Source: Anaeromicropila herbilytica
Lineage (GTDB): Bacteria > Bacillota > Clostridia > Lachnospirales > Lachnospiraceae
Direction of reading: 5' to 3'
NCBI RefSeq assembly: GCF_016591975.1
Contig: NZ_AP024169.1
Span: 4,317,001 to 4,381,000 of the forward strand
Length of the DNA stretch: 64,000 nucleotides
Shown here: piece by piece, positions 47,925 to 56,836 of the stretch
How positions within the stretch are numbered: the first letter of the stretch is position 1
Layout: each line of letters opens with the position of its first letter
Notes under the pieces: generated by a model
What the model was told of the DNA's origin: nothing
The model's input: the letters and a program-made list of their open reading frames with translations, nothing else
Databases searched by the model: none
Program-made: the position numbers and the translations under genes

Positions 47925-47949
47925 TTATTCACTCCCCTCTACTTTTTAA

Positions 47950-50900
47950 TTAATGCGTTCCACCACTTTTATAATCCTCTGCAGCTGATTTATCGGTGTA
48001 ATACATAATATAGTCCCCATCCTGGAATTCAAAGGTATTTCCTTTATAGTCCTTCTTCTCATATTGATATCCTTCGGTTCTCCACATATTACAATACCCA
48101 TTTTTTGCATTCTCTAGATTGAGATAACTCAGATGTGGATTGCCATTCTGAATTGTTTCTATATCAAAATTTACTACAATATATCCATTCTTTAACCAAA
48201 AGTCTTCTTTATAGTCTATTCCATAATGGTTCTTCGCATATCCTATCACATCATACCCTTGGGGTACGACATGGATCTCACTTGGTAGATAATATTCTCC
48301 ATACCATTTTTGCATCGACTTCGTTACCTTATCTGGATCTACTCCGTATGGCACGGTTCCCGTTGGCGTATAATTCGTTCCGATATAGGTTCTTAGATTC
48401 TCTCGAATCAAGACATTACTATAGGAGAATAGATTCTTCTTATTTCCTCGGATCTCATTTCTATTTCTTCCAGTTACCATGGCTTTCGTATTCAGTTCCG
48501 TATCTGGCACGCCAAAATATGGGTCTCCCAGTCGATACGCTTTGGTATTGAACTGATCCATAAAGCTTCCTACCTTTACAAGAATTTGTTTCTGTCCTCG
48601 GAAGGTTTCGCTATAATAGAGATCCACTGGCTGTCTATTTCCTCCTTTGGAATCTACATAGTAAAAGGTTGGCTTTATATGAACGGAATCTTGATCGGAA
48701 TACATATTTCCTATGGTGGTTAACTGGAATCTAGTAACATACCCTGTCTTAATCGCTCCAATATTAGAATACCCTGGATGGCTTCCATTTAATAAGGTGA
48801 AGGTATACTTTGGATTACGTCCCGTATCTACTCCATTCTGATCATTCGTTCCAACCGTATAGTTAAATCCGGATAATCTTAAGGAATTCTCTTGACGGAA
48901 TACATTCTCCCAGATTGGATAATCCGAGATATCGAATAGTTTTAATCCATAGACTCTTCCTGATACTTCCACGCTGAGCTGATCTGTCGCCACGTAGTTA
49001 TTTCGCTCTAAATTGGCTAATTCTTGGGTCTTATCTATTCCACCATTTGTTTCTGCATTGATACTGATACTTCGAAAATCAATGTTATATTTTCCTTCAT
49101 CCACCCAGATAGGAAGATAGAAGGAGGTCTCATCTTGGGTTAGTGTTACCCATGTTCCAGCTCTAATATAAGTACTTCCTTCATATACATCAAAGGGGAA
49201 CTTTACTTCTCTACTTTTTATGTACTTGGCATAATCTTGATACCCATAACCATCAATATCAAGATGCTCTCCCTCTGTTGGAAGCTGAATCGTAAATGGT
49301 GTATCTAATACCAATGGTGACAACGATACATCGGGCGTAATCATCTGATCTGCGGTTGCCTTATTAGAGATGAATGCATCACATACCGTTGGTGTATGGA
49401 TTACGACGTTGGTTAGGTCACTGACTGGATAACTTAATGTATTTCCATGATCACCATTTAATTGCTTTACGACTTTATAGTTAACAGATCCCGTACTTTC
49501 ATAGATTCCATTTGCCTTAGTTGCATCAATTGCTTGTCCAGGACGATATAACACATCATCTCCTGTTTCATCATAACTTACATCAATATCTTCCGGATCC
49601 TTTGTCTTTTTCTCGACATACTTATCATCCATAATCTGAGTTCCATCAAACTCTAATTTATCATTTCTGACTTTGATTTGCTTAATAATAGCATTTACTT
49701 CTTTTGTATAATCTTCCACAGGAGCTTCTTTCAGATTTTTGCTCTTTGCTGGCAGAGGTTCAATGATTAAATTTGGCTCAATCATATGGTCTTTATCGCC
49801 TACTCTATTGGTATAATTAAGTTTAGGAACCGTATATCCTACTGGTGTAAGTTTGGATACACCTCCTGGCAAAGCATAATTCTTTACAGCTGCATGATCG
49901 ATCTTATAATATTCAATCTTTGAAATTTCCCAATAGGAAAAATCTCTTTTAATATATACCTCTTGAGGAACTGGTACTGATTTCTTTTTTGTAACTTTTT
50001 TCTTTGTTTTTGGGTCTGTTTCTGTCCAAGTCAGATGGTACGTCCTTGTTGCATTAACCGTATATACCTTCGTACCGTGCTTTCTTGTAAACGTATATCC
50101 AAGTAGATAATTATTAGAAAATACATTCGTATACAGCTTCTCTGTTGTTGGAATTCCTTCTTCTACATTAAATTGTTCGTCGTCACGTTCATCGGCGGCA
50201 ATAACTCCATGAGGTGTGGGTTCTTCCAGTGGTACTTTTAAAACTTCGGAATCTCTATTCCCTTTAGGTTTTTTAGGTCTCATAAGCGCTACAATTAGTA
50301 ACCCTCCTGGCGCTTGTTGATAACTCCTCTTATACACATCTTTTACTTGATCATTATAATTCTTGGCATTCACACTTGTTACTTTTCTAATCGGATTATT
50401 TAATACTTTCTTCTGATTTGCCATATAATATATGGTACTTTGAGCTAGTGCTAAAGTCTGAGATTCATAGTTCTTTTCTTTGTCTAACGTTACATTAACC
50501 ATCTTCCCAAGCTTTACAGGGGCTAGTTTTTCTTCACTAATTACTTTATTGGCTTGAGTAATATATCGAACTGTTACTGGTTGAGCACCAGAAGAATGGT
50601 ATTGAACTTTTATATCAAAATGATCTTTAAAATCTTTTGGATTTCTCCAAGACTCAGCTTTTTGAATAGTAGGTAGATTGTATATTTTTCCATCATGTTT
50701 CTTTCCATTGTGCCAGACTTGAAAGATTCCATTCAAGTAGATAATATCATTATCTTGTATTTTCGCATATTTTAAATTTACCAATGCATTGTTTACTTCT
50801 TCTTCAGGTATAGTAAATATGACTGTATAAGTTCCGTTATGATTATCTATCTGATGTTTCCAATTATCTTTAAGATATATAGTCGCATGTTTTAACTTAG

Positions 50901-51129
50901 TTGGATAACCACCATTCGGTAGACATTCACTTCTACATATCGTAAATCCTACCGTACTCCACGTAATACTACTAGTTGCCTTGGTATCTTTCGTAACAAA
51001 TATTATTTCTCCCTTTTGAGTTTTAGCATCTTGAGTGGCAGCTTTTAAACTTTTCGAAGTGCTAAATAATAATACCAGAATCAATAGATTTATAAAAATA
51101 AATAACACTTTATGTTCTTTAATTTTCAT
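47950..51129 (-). CDS. Unit 8: large secreted protein of the ~1058 aa family
   Basis: 1059 residues from the ATG at 51129; a GTG two codons earlier lies inside the ribosome site (AAGAGGTG), so I do not use it. Signal peptide KVLFIFINLLILVLLFSTSK, N-terminal domain with WSTVGFTICRSEC, middle allele of the unit 4/5 type (NRVGDKDHMIEP, EPLPAKSKNLKEAPVEDYT) and the constant C-terminal half ending SGGTH. Private features: KVLNNPIRKVTSV and NKATADQMI. This is the copy in the founding operon next to the pilus genes, so if the family builds part of a delivery structure, this is its original setting. Strand-rich, no anchor; function unknown. Confidence 0.72.
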   Translation of the reverse strand: MKIKEHKVLFIFINLLILVLLFSTSKSLKAATQDAKTQKGEIIFVTKDTKATSSITWSTVGFTICRSECLPNGGYPTKLKHATIYLKDNWKHQIDNHNGTYTVIFTIPEEEVNNALVNLKYAKIQDNDIIYLNGIFQVWHNGKKHDGKIYNLPTIQKAESWRNPKDFKDHFDIKVQYHSSGAQPVTVRYITQANKVISEEKLAPVKLGKMVNVTLDKEKNYESQTLALAQSTIYYMANQKKVLNNPIRKVTSVNAKNYNDQVKDVYKRSYQQAPGGLLIVALMRPKKPKGNRDSEVLKVPLEEPTPHGVIAADERDDEQFNVEEGIPTTEKLYTNVFSNNYLLGYTFTRKHGTKVYTVNATRTYHLTWTETDPKTKKKVTKKKSVPVPQEVYIKRDFSYWEISKIEYYKIDHAAVKNYALPGGVSKLTPVGYTVPKLNYTNRVGDKDHMIEPNLIIEPLPAKSKNLKEAPVEDYTKEVNAIIKQIKVRNDKLEFDGTQIMDDKYVEKKTKDPEDIDVSYDETGDDVLYRPGQAIDATKANGIYESTGSVNYKVVKQLNGDHGNTLSYPVSDLTNVVIHTPTVCDAFISNKATADQMITPDVSLSPLVLDTPFTIQLPTEGEHLDIDGYGYQDYAKYIKSREVKFPFDVYEGSTYIRAGTWVTLTQDETSFYLPIWVDEGKYNIDFRSISINAETNGGIDKTQELANLERNNYVATDQLSVEVSGRVYGLKLFDISDYPIWENVFRQENSLRLSGFNYTVGTNDQNGVDTGRNPKYTFTLLNGSHPGYSNIGAIKTGYVTRFQLTTIGNMYSDQDSVHIKPTFYYVDSKGGNRQPVDLYYSETFRGQKQILVKVGSFMDQFNTKAYRLGDPYFGVPDTELNTKAMVTGRNRNEIRGNKKNLFSYSNVLIRENLRTYIGTNYTPTGTVPYGVDPDKVTKSMQKWYGEYYLPSEIHVVPQGYDVIGYAKNHYGIDYKEDFWLKNGYIVVNFDIETIQNGNPHLSYLNLENAKNGYCNMWRTEGYQYEKKDYKGNTFEFQDGDYIMYYTDKSAAEDYKSGGTH

Positions 51130-51138
51130 TTTCACCTC

Positions 51139-52407
51139 TTAACGAGTCATAATATCGTCGTCATATACTGCATAATCTTCACCTAAACTACTACCATTTT
51201 GTGTTCCTATTCCAATATCAACATACATCGTTTTCCATTTTCCTTTTTTAAGATTTTTTATATAATTATCTCCAAATATCAAATTTGCTTTATTACTCAT
51301 ATTTTTTGCAGATACAACCTTAAATTGGATACATGCCCTTATATAATAACCATCTGCATCATATAAAGTAGATGGTTCTACTGCTACTATTGATGATTTA
51401 ATTATCACCTTATTCTTCTTCATCGCTTTTACATACTCTTTAATATCATCTGTCCTTCTTTTGTTTTGAAAAGCATCATCAGAATCTCCAAAATCAAATA
51501 TATAGTATGTACCTCGTAATTTATTAATCCACTTAGTTCCTACCGTTCTATAATCAACATTCAATCTAGTTTCTAAATTAGTTTTCACTTTGTTTACCCA
51601 TCGATCTAGGTAAGCATTTAGTATGTCTTCCATATTATACTTATCATTTGCTCCAGTAATGAATTTTTCCTTTTTAATATTAACTGGACGTACATAATCT
51701 TTGTATTCTACTGGTTTTCTTTTGCTACCATCGTTATGAAAATATGTTCCTAGCTGCCAATACATCTTCATCTCATAAAAGGAATTAGGAAACGCTGCTA
51801 ATATATACTCATAATTTTTATAATTCTTAGGTAGATTGGTTGTTCGTATGACTTGTCCATCTGGACTTATTTTTCTTCTTTTCTTTTTATTCGTAAGCCT
51901 AACTAAGATTGTACTAGCTTCGCTTGAATTCAGCTTATCTTTTCCTCGAAAAGTACGATCATGAGTAAATATACCATTATAATCCCCGACGATAATTCCT
52001 TTTTCAAATACTTTAATTACTGCATCTCTTTTACTTGCACTTACCTTATTTAGGTCTTTAATTCTCTTTTTATTCTTTACCTGATGATAAAGGTCTTCAT
52101 TATAAGTTTTACCATGTAATATTTCATCTGCTCGGTTGGTTAATAGCGCTGCATCTTCTCTTTTGATATTTACACTATAATCTTTATATTCTCCATCCTT
52201 TACCAATCCTTCTGCGATAGCTGCTGATAGGTAAGGGTTTTCTACCGTATTATCTACCTTTATCTTAGTAGCTACGACCAACTTTTGAATATATTCTTCT
52301 ATTGTAATATTTTTATTCTTTGCCTCACTCTTCATTGTTGGCATTGCCAATTCAATGACTAGAACTATACTTAATAGTATTAACAGCATCTTTTTTATCT
52401 TTTTCAT
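51139..52407 (-). CDS. Unit 8: SLH-like exported protein
   Basis: 422 residues: signal peptide, SLH-like stretches at about 35-97 and 118-172 (here GDYNGIFTHD, KDKLNSSEAS), then a type II C-half (MYWQLGTYFHNDGSK, FITGANDKYNMED). It sits between the pilin-like genes and the 1058-family gene in the founding operon. The probable job is to tie the exported structure to the cell wall. SLH assignment from pattern; a general role as carrier or adaptor is inference. Confidence 0.75.
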   Translation of the reverse strand: MKKIKKMLLILLSIVLVIELAMPTMKSEAKNKNITIEEYIQKLVVATKIKVDNTVENPYLSAAIAEGLVKDGEYKDYSVNIKREDAALLTNRADEILHGKTYNEDLYHQVKNKKRIKDLNKVSASKRDAVIKVFEKGIIVGDYNGIFTHDRTFRGKDKLNSSEASTILVRLTNKKKRRKISPDGQVIRTTNLPKNYKNYEYILAAFPNSFYEMKMYWQLGTYFHNDGSKRKPVEYKDYVRPVNIKKEKFITGANDKYNMEDILNAYLDRWVNKVKTNLETRLNVDYRTVGTKWINKLRGTYYIFDFGDSDDAFQNKRRTDDIKEYVKAMKKNKVIIKSSIVAVEPSTLYDADGYYIRACIQFKVVSAKNMSNKANLIFGDNYIKNLKKGKWKTMYVDIGIGTQNGSSLGEDYAVYDDDIMTR

Positions 52408-52432
52408 AACATAATCCTCCTAGTTCTGTCTT

Positions 52433-53392
52433 TTACGGATTGCATTCTGGGCATGGGTATGCTCCTTCTAGTGCACAATCCTTTTTATTGTAATATGGGT
52501 AATCTTTATTGGTTACTTTACTGCAAGTGGCTTTATGATAATAACGCTTTCCATCCGCCTCTTTTGTAATATAATAACATCTTGTCTTTCGAATTCTTGC
52601 TCCTGCATATGAATATTGGTTAAATACATCTCCTGTATTTAAGCCATATGGATACCCTTGGAATACGACAAATAATCCTATGTCATCTATTGTTCTATAC
52701 CATTCTTCTTTTTCAATAAAAGGAAGTGCAAACTGATATGTAATTCCATAATGTTCTGCAATTCGATTGTGGTTATTTATATAGTAATTCATATCATCAA
52801 GAATCTTAGTTATTATAGTATTCCTTCGAATCTCATCATATCGATCTGTGTTATTCAATGTTTGACTATTGGGATATAAGGAAGCAAGGTCCGTATACTT
52901 TCCTTCCTTCATTATATTTGTATTTGTATCATAGATCTTGACATAATCACCTAGTGTAAATCGAAAGACCAGATTATCTTCTTTATATGTATATGGACGT
53001 TTTTCTGTCCATTCTTGTGTTACTACATCCTCACCATTTACAGTGTGCAGATTATTGTATCTGATGTAGTATCCATCCTCATCTGTAATTAGAATAACTG
53101 GAATATATGCTTTTACTTTTTCTTGTAATCTCTTATCTGTCATAATTCCTAGATTCGAGTATAAAGACTGATAGAAATTGTTAACACAACTATCCATATT
53201 TAACTTAAGATTTCTTGTACTATCCACTTCTACCAGACTGATTACTGCGTCATCAACCGCAGTGTCTAATGCTCTTTTGTATTCGGCTTTTTTGCTTGTA
53301 ATTGCTTGGATATTATTTGTTTTCATATCAGTAAATATAATGAAACTGCAGGCAATCAAAATAAAAATTAATGCTAGATTAGTAATTTTCAT
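52433..53392 (-). CDS. Pilin-like membrane protein with Cys/His metal-type tail
   Basis: 319 residues from the ATG at 53392, preceded by GGAGGG; the start overlaps the previous gene by 14 bases. One N-terminal membrane segment (TNLALIFILIACSFIIFTD) and a large outer domain make it resemble the minor pilins of Tad loci. The C-terminal end KRYYHKATC...(16)...DCALEGAYPCPECNP resembles the Ada-type and related zinc modules (H-x-x-x-C ... G-x-x-PC-x-x-C-x-P). The tail is the only part that survives in every truncated unit copy, always in frame with its natural stop. Partner genes before it encode the smaller pilin-like proteins. A tip or assembly role is inferred. Confidence 0.75.
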   Translation of the reverse strand: MKITNLALIFILIACSFIIFTDMKTNNIQAITSKKAEYKRALDTAVDDAVISLVEVDSTRNLKLNMDSCVNNFYQSLYSNLGIMTDKRLQEKVKAYIPVILITDEDGYYIRYNNLHTVNGEDVVTQEWTEKRPYTYKEDNLVFRFTLGDYVKIYDTNTNIMKEGKYTDLASLYPNSQTLNNTDRYDEIRRNTIITKILDDMNYYINNHNRIAEHYGITYQFALPFIEKEEWYRTIDDIGLFVVFQGYPYGLNTGDVFNQYSYAGARIRKTRCYYITKEADGKRYYHKATCSKVTNKDYPYYNKKDCALEGAYPCPECNP

Positions 53393-53897
53393 CTCGAATT
53401 GTCCCTCCATAGGTTACATAGATTTGAATCGGATTCATTTCATGTGCATAGATTATTTGTTGTAATTTAGCTGAAAACGTTTTATTTCTATTCACTATTT
53501 TTACAGATATATAATCACCTTGGTCAAATTTATAGATACCACTTCCTTCATATAGTTCTTTTAAGATGGTATCTTCATATGTAGTCTTATAACTTTCGGT
53601 TACTTTTTCTTGGAAGTCTCCAGTATTTTCATCATATACTGGATTTATCACTTGATGGGAATGTTCGATTTTAATGGTATATATATTATTCGTATCATCT
53701 AACTTTTTAAGAAACGCGGTATACATTTTATCTGTAACATATCCATTATTTTTAATTGCATCAACAAAAGCTGTTGTTTCTTCTGCTACATAGCTTTGTG
53801 TGATTGCATCCTGTTTCTGTGATAAATAGAGAATCGGAACTATGAATAATAGTAGCACTGCTATAAACAATGCTACTATTTTACTAAAAGAATTCAT
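53379..53897 (-). CDS. Small pilin-like membrane protein
   Basis: 172 residues. A short N-terminal stretch and a membrane helix (IVALFIAVLLLFIVPILYL) are followed by a 140-residue soluble domain (YVTDKMYTAFLKKL, KIEHSHQVINPVYDENTG, GIYKFDQGDYISVKI). The build is that of Tad pseudopilins (TadE/F-like), although there is no clear prepilin-peptidase site. Starts 16 bases after the 128 aa gene with AAGGAGG; overlaps the next gene's start. Confidence 0.72.
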   Translation of the reverse strand: MNSFSKIVALFIAVLLLFIVPILYLSQKQDAITQSYVAEETTAFVDAIKNNGYVTDKMYTAFLKKLDDTNNIYTIKIEHSHQVINPVYDENTGDFQEKVTESYKTTYEDTILKELYEGSGIYKFDQGDYISVKIVNRNKTFSAKLQQIIYAHEMNPIQIYVTYGGTIRDENY

Positions 53898-53913
53898 CTT
53901 TTTTATCGCCTCC

Positions 53914-54300
53914 TTAATTAATGCTAGTATAGATGATCTTTGTCACAGCACCATTACTATCACGTTCATAGGTTATTTTGTAAGAAGTTTGCGGAATCAC
54001 CGAGAAGTCAAATTGTAAGTAATCGTAATCTTCTGCTTTAATCTCTAAACTGTTAATTCTCATATCACGAGTAATATCACTCATAAGTATTCCAATTAAC
54101 TCTTCATATTTTACAATTTCCTCTCTCTTTCCAACTAACTCATTTTGTTGTTCGTATAGAACAGAATTACTACTAATATTATTTTTTGTGGTCAGTAATA
54201 GCGAGTTTAAACTATTATTAATTAAAAGAAATAATGTTATAGCCAATATAAATAGAAAAACATTGGCTGCATTATGCATCATATCAAATATGGAATCCAT
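53914..54300 (-). CDS. Small pilin-like membrane protein
   Basis: 128 residues with one N-terminal membrane segment (NVFLFILAITLFLLINNSL), a coiled stretch (EQQNELVGKREEIVKYEELI) and a strand-rich end. It resembles the small membrane proteins that follow tadC in Clostridia Tad-like loci. Ribosome site TTGGAGAT before ATG. Its 3' end is found again as a scrap at 45885-45978. Confidence 0.68.
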   Translation of the reverse strand: MDSIFDMMHNAANVFLFILAITLFLLINNSLNSLLLTTKNNISSNSVLYEQQNELVGKREEIVKYEELIGILMSDITRDMRINSLEIKAEDYDYLQFDFSVIPQTSYKITYERDSNGAVTKIIYTSIN

Positions 54301-54318
54301 TGTTTATATCTCCAATAA

Positions 54319-54780
54319 TTAAGATTGTACAAATTTTATTCCAACTATTGTATTATTCGAATCACGCAACACTTCGCCTTCAAATTGCGCATTTGGGTTA
54401 ATATATGCAGCACTTGAAATATTTTGTGCATCCTTTACAGAATTACCACTTTTAGAATTAGCATCTAAGCTATATACAGTTCCACTTTGTCCCAAGATGT
54501 GAACATACCATATATCAGATTTCTTTGTTTTAACTAGAATCCCAATATCGTCGTTTTTAAACTTATTCACTACATTAATGACTTCACTGCCTGAGACTTC
54601 TAAGCCATCATACATTATTTTGTCACTTTCATTAAATTCTGCATTTAATTTTGTAATCTGTCCCGCTCCATTTGATGCAGTATCACGTGCTTCTCTAGCA
54701 ATATAGAATCCTAACCCAACAACAATACACGTGATTATTACACCTGCTGCTAATATTAATCCTTTTAAGCTATTTTCCAT
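54319..54780 (-). CDS. Small pilin-like membrane protein
   Basis: 153 residues: MENSLKGLILAAGVIITCIV forms a membrane helix next to a short polar head, followed by AREARDTASNGAGQI and a soluble domain with many Asn/Ser. This head-helix pattern is typical for the major-pilin position after tadC. It is the first pilin-like gene after the membrane platform gene, 37 bases downstream. Candidate major subunit (inference). Confidence 0.7.
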   Translation of the reverse strand: MENSLKGLILAAGVIITCIVVGLGFYIAREARDTASNGAGQITKLNAEFNESDKIMYDGLEVSGSEVINVVNKFKNDDIGILVKTKKSDIWYVHILGQSGTVYSLDANSKSGNSVKDAQNISSAAYINPNAQFEGEVLRDSNNTIVGIKFVQS

Positions 54781-54817
54781 TGTGTTTCCTTCTTTCCTGT
54801 TATCTTATTTTTATTTT

Positions 54818-56836
54818 TTATATTGTATTCATTTGATTTAGATAAGTATAGAGCTGGCTTAGACTCTCTACAACAAACGGTACAATAATATACAATACAA
54901 CAACTGTTATACATGGTAAAAATGCTATAAATGATGCAATTGCTGATTTATTATCAATATATATATCATTATCTTGTTGCCGTTTTGCTTGAAAATTTCT
55001 TCGTTCAACTAATACTTCGTCAAATGCCTTTTCAATTCCAATTTTGTCACACATGATTAAGTTATCTACTATTTTAACAAAAGGTTCAAATGGCTCTTTT
55101 CTTTTTAATTCCTCTAACGCTTTTATATCTCCTGCTGGATAATCATTTAAACATTCTGTAATTGAAGTCTTAAAGATCACTGCAAAGCTTTCGATCCATT
55201 CTAATATATCCTGAGCGGACATACGTTCAATATGCATTAACATTAATATGATGGATTGATATTGAATGACCTCATCTTCCATACTCATTTCCATTATTTT
55301 TTTTCTATAAAGTAGCATCCAATATGGTACATAATAAAAAATGCATGTTACAATGAGTACTATAATTAATTCATACCATTTGAAATATTCATTTTGGTAA
55401 TGCACAATTCGAGTAACTATTTCTTTCGTAGTTAATTTTCTTAACTCCTTATTTTGGATAACTCCATCTTTAATAATATTTCTTTCTATTATTTTTTCAC
55501 TTACTATTTTATCTTTATATTTTACGGTATATTTCACTATTGTTTTTTGAATTAGTTCAATCTGCTTATCTGTTGCAGCTGAACTTAGATTGATAACATT
55601 GTTCGTATTATATAAATAGTAATTTCTATTATTATGATGGATTGTGATGGATATCGCTAACCCAAGAATAAATGCTGTAATACTATATAGGATTCTTTTT
55701 ACGATAAATTCTTTTACCGTAATTGATTCTCCCATTCGTCTTAACATCTCATTTACTCTTAAGGTCTTACCATAATTTTTATTCAAATATCCGGTTAATA
55801 AACGATTGATAATCTTGCTATTCGATATTTTCTTTAAAATAACATATTCTCTTATCTCCGTTTGCGAAACTTCTTTCATATGATTTAACATAGAATAGAT
55901 GAGTAGACTTTCAAAACAGATTAATGCGGAGACCACTATTCCATAGGCTCCATTATAATATCTTTCTAGTTCGATTAGATTTCCAATTGCCCATTTCTCA
56001 ATCAATTTTAGAAAAAACATTGGTATTACTGCTAAAAATACTAATCCTGCTAATTTATGATTGATTTTTTCTCTTTTTCTAACATCTATCATAATATCCA
56101 CTTTCAATGTTATAATATTATTTAGAAATAAAGATTGTCCTTCTACAATTCGATCCCCAAATTTTAAAATAGTAACACTAAGTGCCAGAAAAGTTTTTAA
56201 AAACTGATTTGGAACTATATCATTATATTTACTAACAGCCTCATCTAAGTCATCTGAATTTAATGTCTGATATATTTTTTCCGCATGAACTGCAATTGGA
56301 TTCTCTAATTCTGGTAATGTATCATAGATTGATTCATCAACCATTCCGTGCATATAATAATAATGTCTTATTTTTCCTAAGAATGCTTCGCATTGTTTTA
56401 ACAATTTGATTTCTGCTTTGTTGACGCTACTATAGATAATATAACTATTAACTATATATATAAGAGAAATAGTAACAACCATCATATAGAATGAAATATC
56501 TGTAAAAGCTGCAATTATTATCAAAGCAGAAGATATTGTCCAAACTTTTAAAGCCGTCTTCATTGTAACTTCTGCTACATCTCTAAAATTACCTGGTTGA
56601 ATAATTTCGAATTTCTTTCTTATCTTTCCGATATAATATCGTGTAATTATCCATTGACTAAAAAATTGATATGCTGCATATAAATATTTGGTTTCTGCTT
56701 TTTTATTTTCAATATATATTGCATCTTTATTTTTTTCATTAATATATTTCCAATATTGATATACAATAAAAATGAGGAAGACTACAGCTAAAACTAATGC
56801 ACATGCTAGAATCTGAATCATTCTTTTATTGCTCAT
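54818..56836 (-). CDS. Fused TadB/TadC-like pilus platform protein
   Basis: 672 residues with membrane segments near the N-terminus (ILACALVLAVVFLIFIVY), around 95-135, 270-315, 385, 475-495 and at the C-terminus (IASFIAFLPCITVVVLYIIV). Tad systems normally have two type-II-secretion-F-like proteins, TadB and TadC; here both halves seem to be in one chain: a first F-like helical cytoplasmic domain (FLGKIRHYYYMHGMVDES) and a second one (LMLMHIERMSAQDILEWIE, KAFDEVLVERRNFQ). The start overlaps the ATPase stop by 4 bases. It would form the inner-membrane platform on which the ATPase works. Confidence 0.75.
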   Translation of the reverse strand: MSNKRMIQILACALVLAVVFLIFIVYQYWKYINEKNKDAIYIENKKAETKYLYAAYQFFSQWIITRYYIGKIRKKFEIIQPGNFRDVAEVTMKTALKVWTISSALIIIAAFTDISFYMMVVTISLIYIVNSYIIYSSVNKAEIKLLKQCEAFLGKIRHYYYMHGMVDESIYDTLPELENPIAVHAEKIYQTLNSDDLDEAVSKYNDIVPNQFLKTFLALSVTILKFGDRIVEGQSLFLNNIITLKVDIMIDVRKREKINHKLAGLVFLAVIPMFFLKLIEKWAIGNLIELERYYNGAYGIVVSALICFESLLIYSMLNHMKEVSQTEIREYVILKKISNSKIINRLLTGYLNKNYGKTLRVNEMLRRMGESITVKEFIVKRILYSITAFILGLAISITIHHNNRNYYLYNTNNVINLSSAATDKQIELIQKTIVKYTVKYKDKIVSEKIIERNIIKDGVIQNKELRKLTTKEIVTRIVHYQNEYFKWYELIIVLIVTCIFYYVPYWMLLYRKKIMEMSMEDEVIQYQSIILMLMHIERMSAQDILEWIESFAVIFKTSITECLNDYPAGDIKALEELKRKEPFEPFVKIVDNLIMCDKIGIEKAFDEVLVERRNFQAKRQQDNDIYIDNKSAIASFIAFLPCITVVVLYIIVPFVVESLSQLYTYLNQMNTI

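Larger units (their letters stand above)
52433..54007. repeat. 1.57-kb near-identical repeat, copy B (partner 44404-45978)
   Basis: Source copy in the founding operon; see 44404-45978. Confidence 0.85.

Noticed and set aside
53393..53410. Upstream ATG (53410, also 45381) as start of the Cys/His pilin-like gene
   Set aside because: No ribosome site before it; the ATG at 53392 (45363) follows GGAGGG and places the membrane helix at the usual distance.
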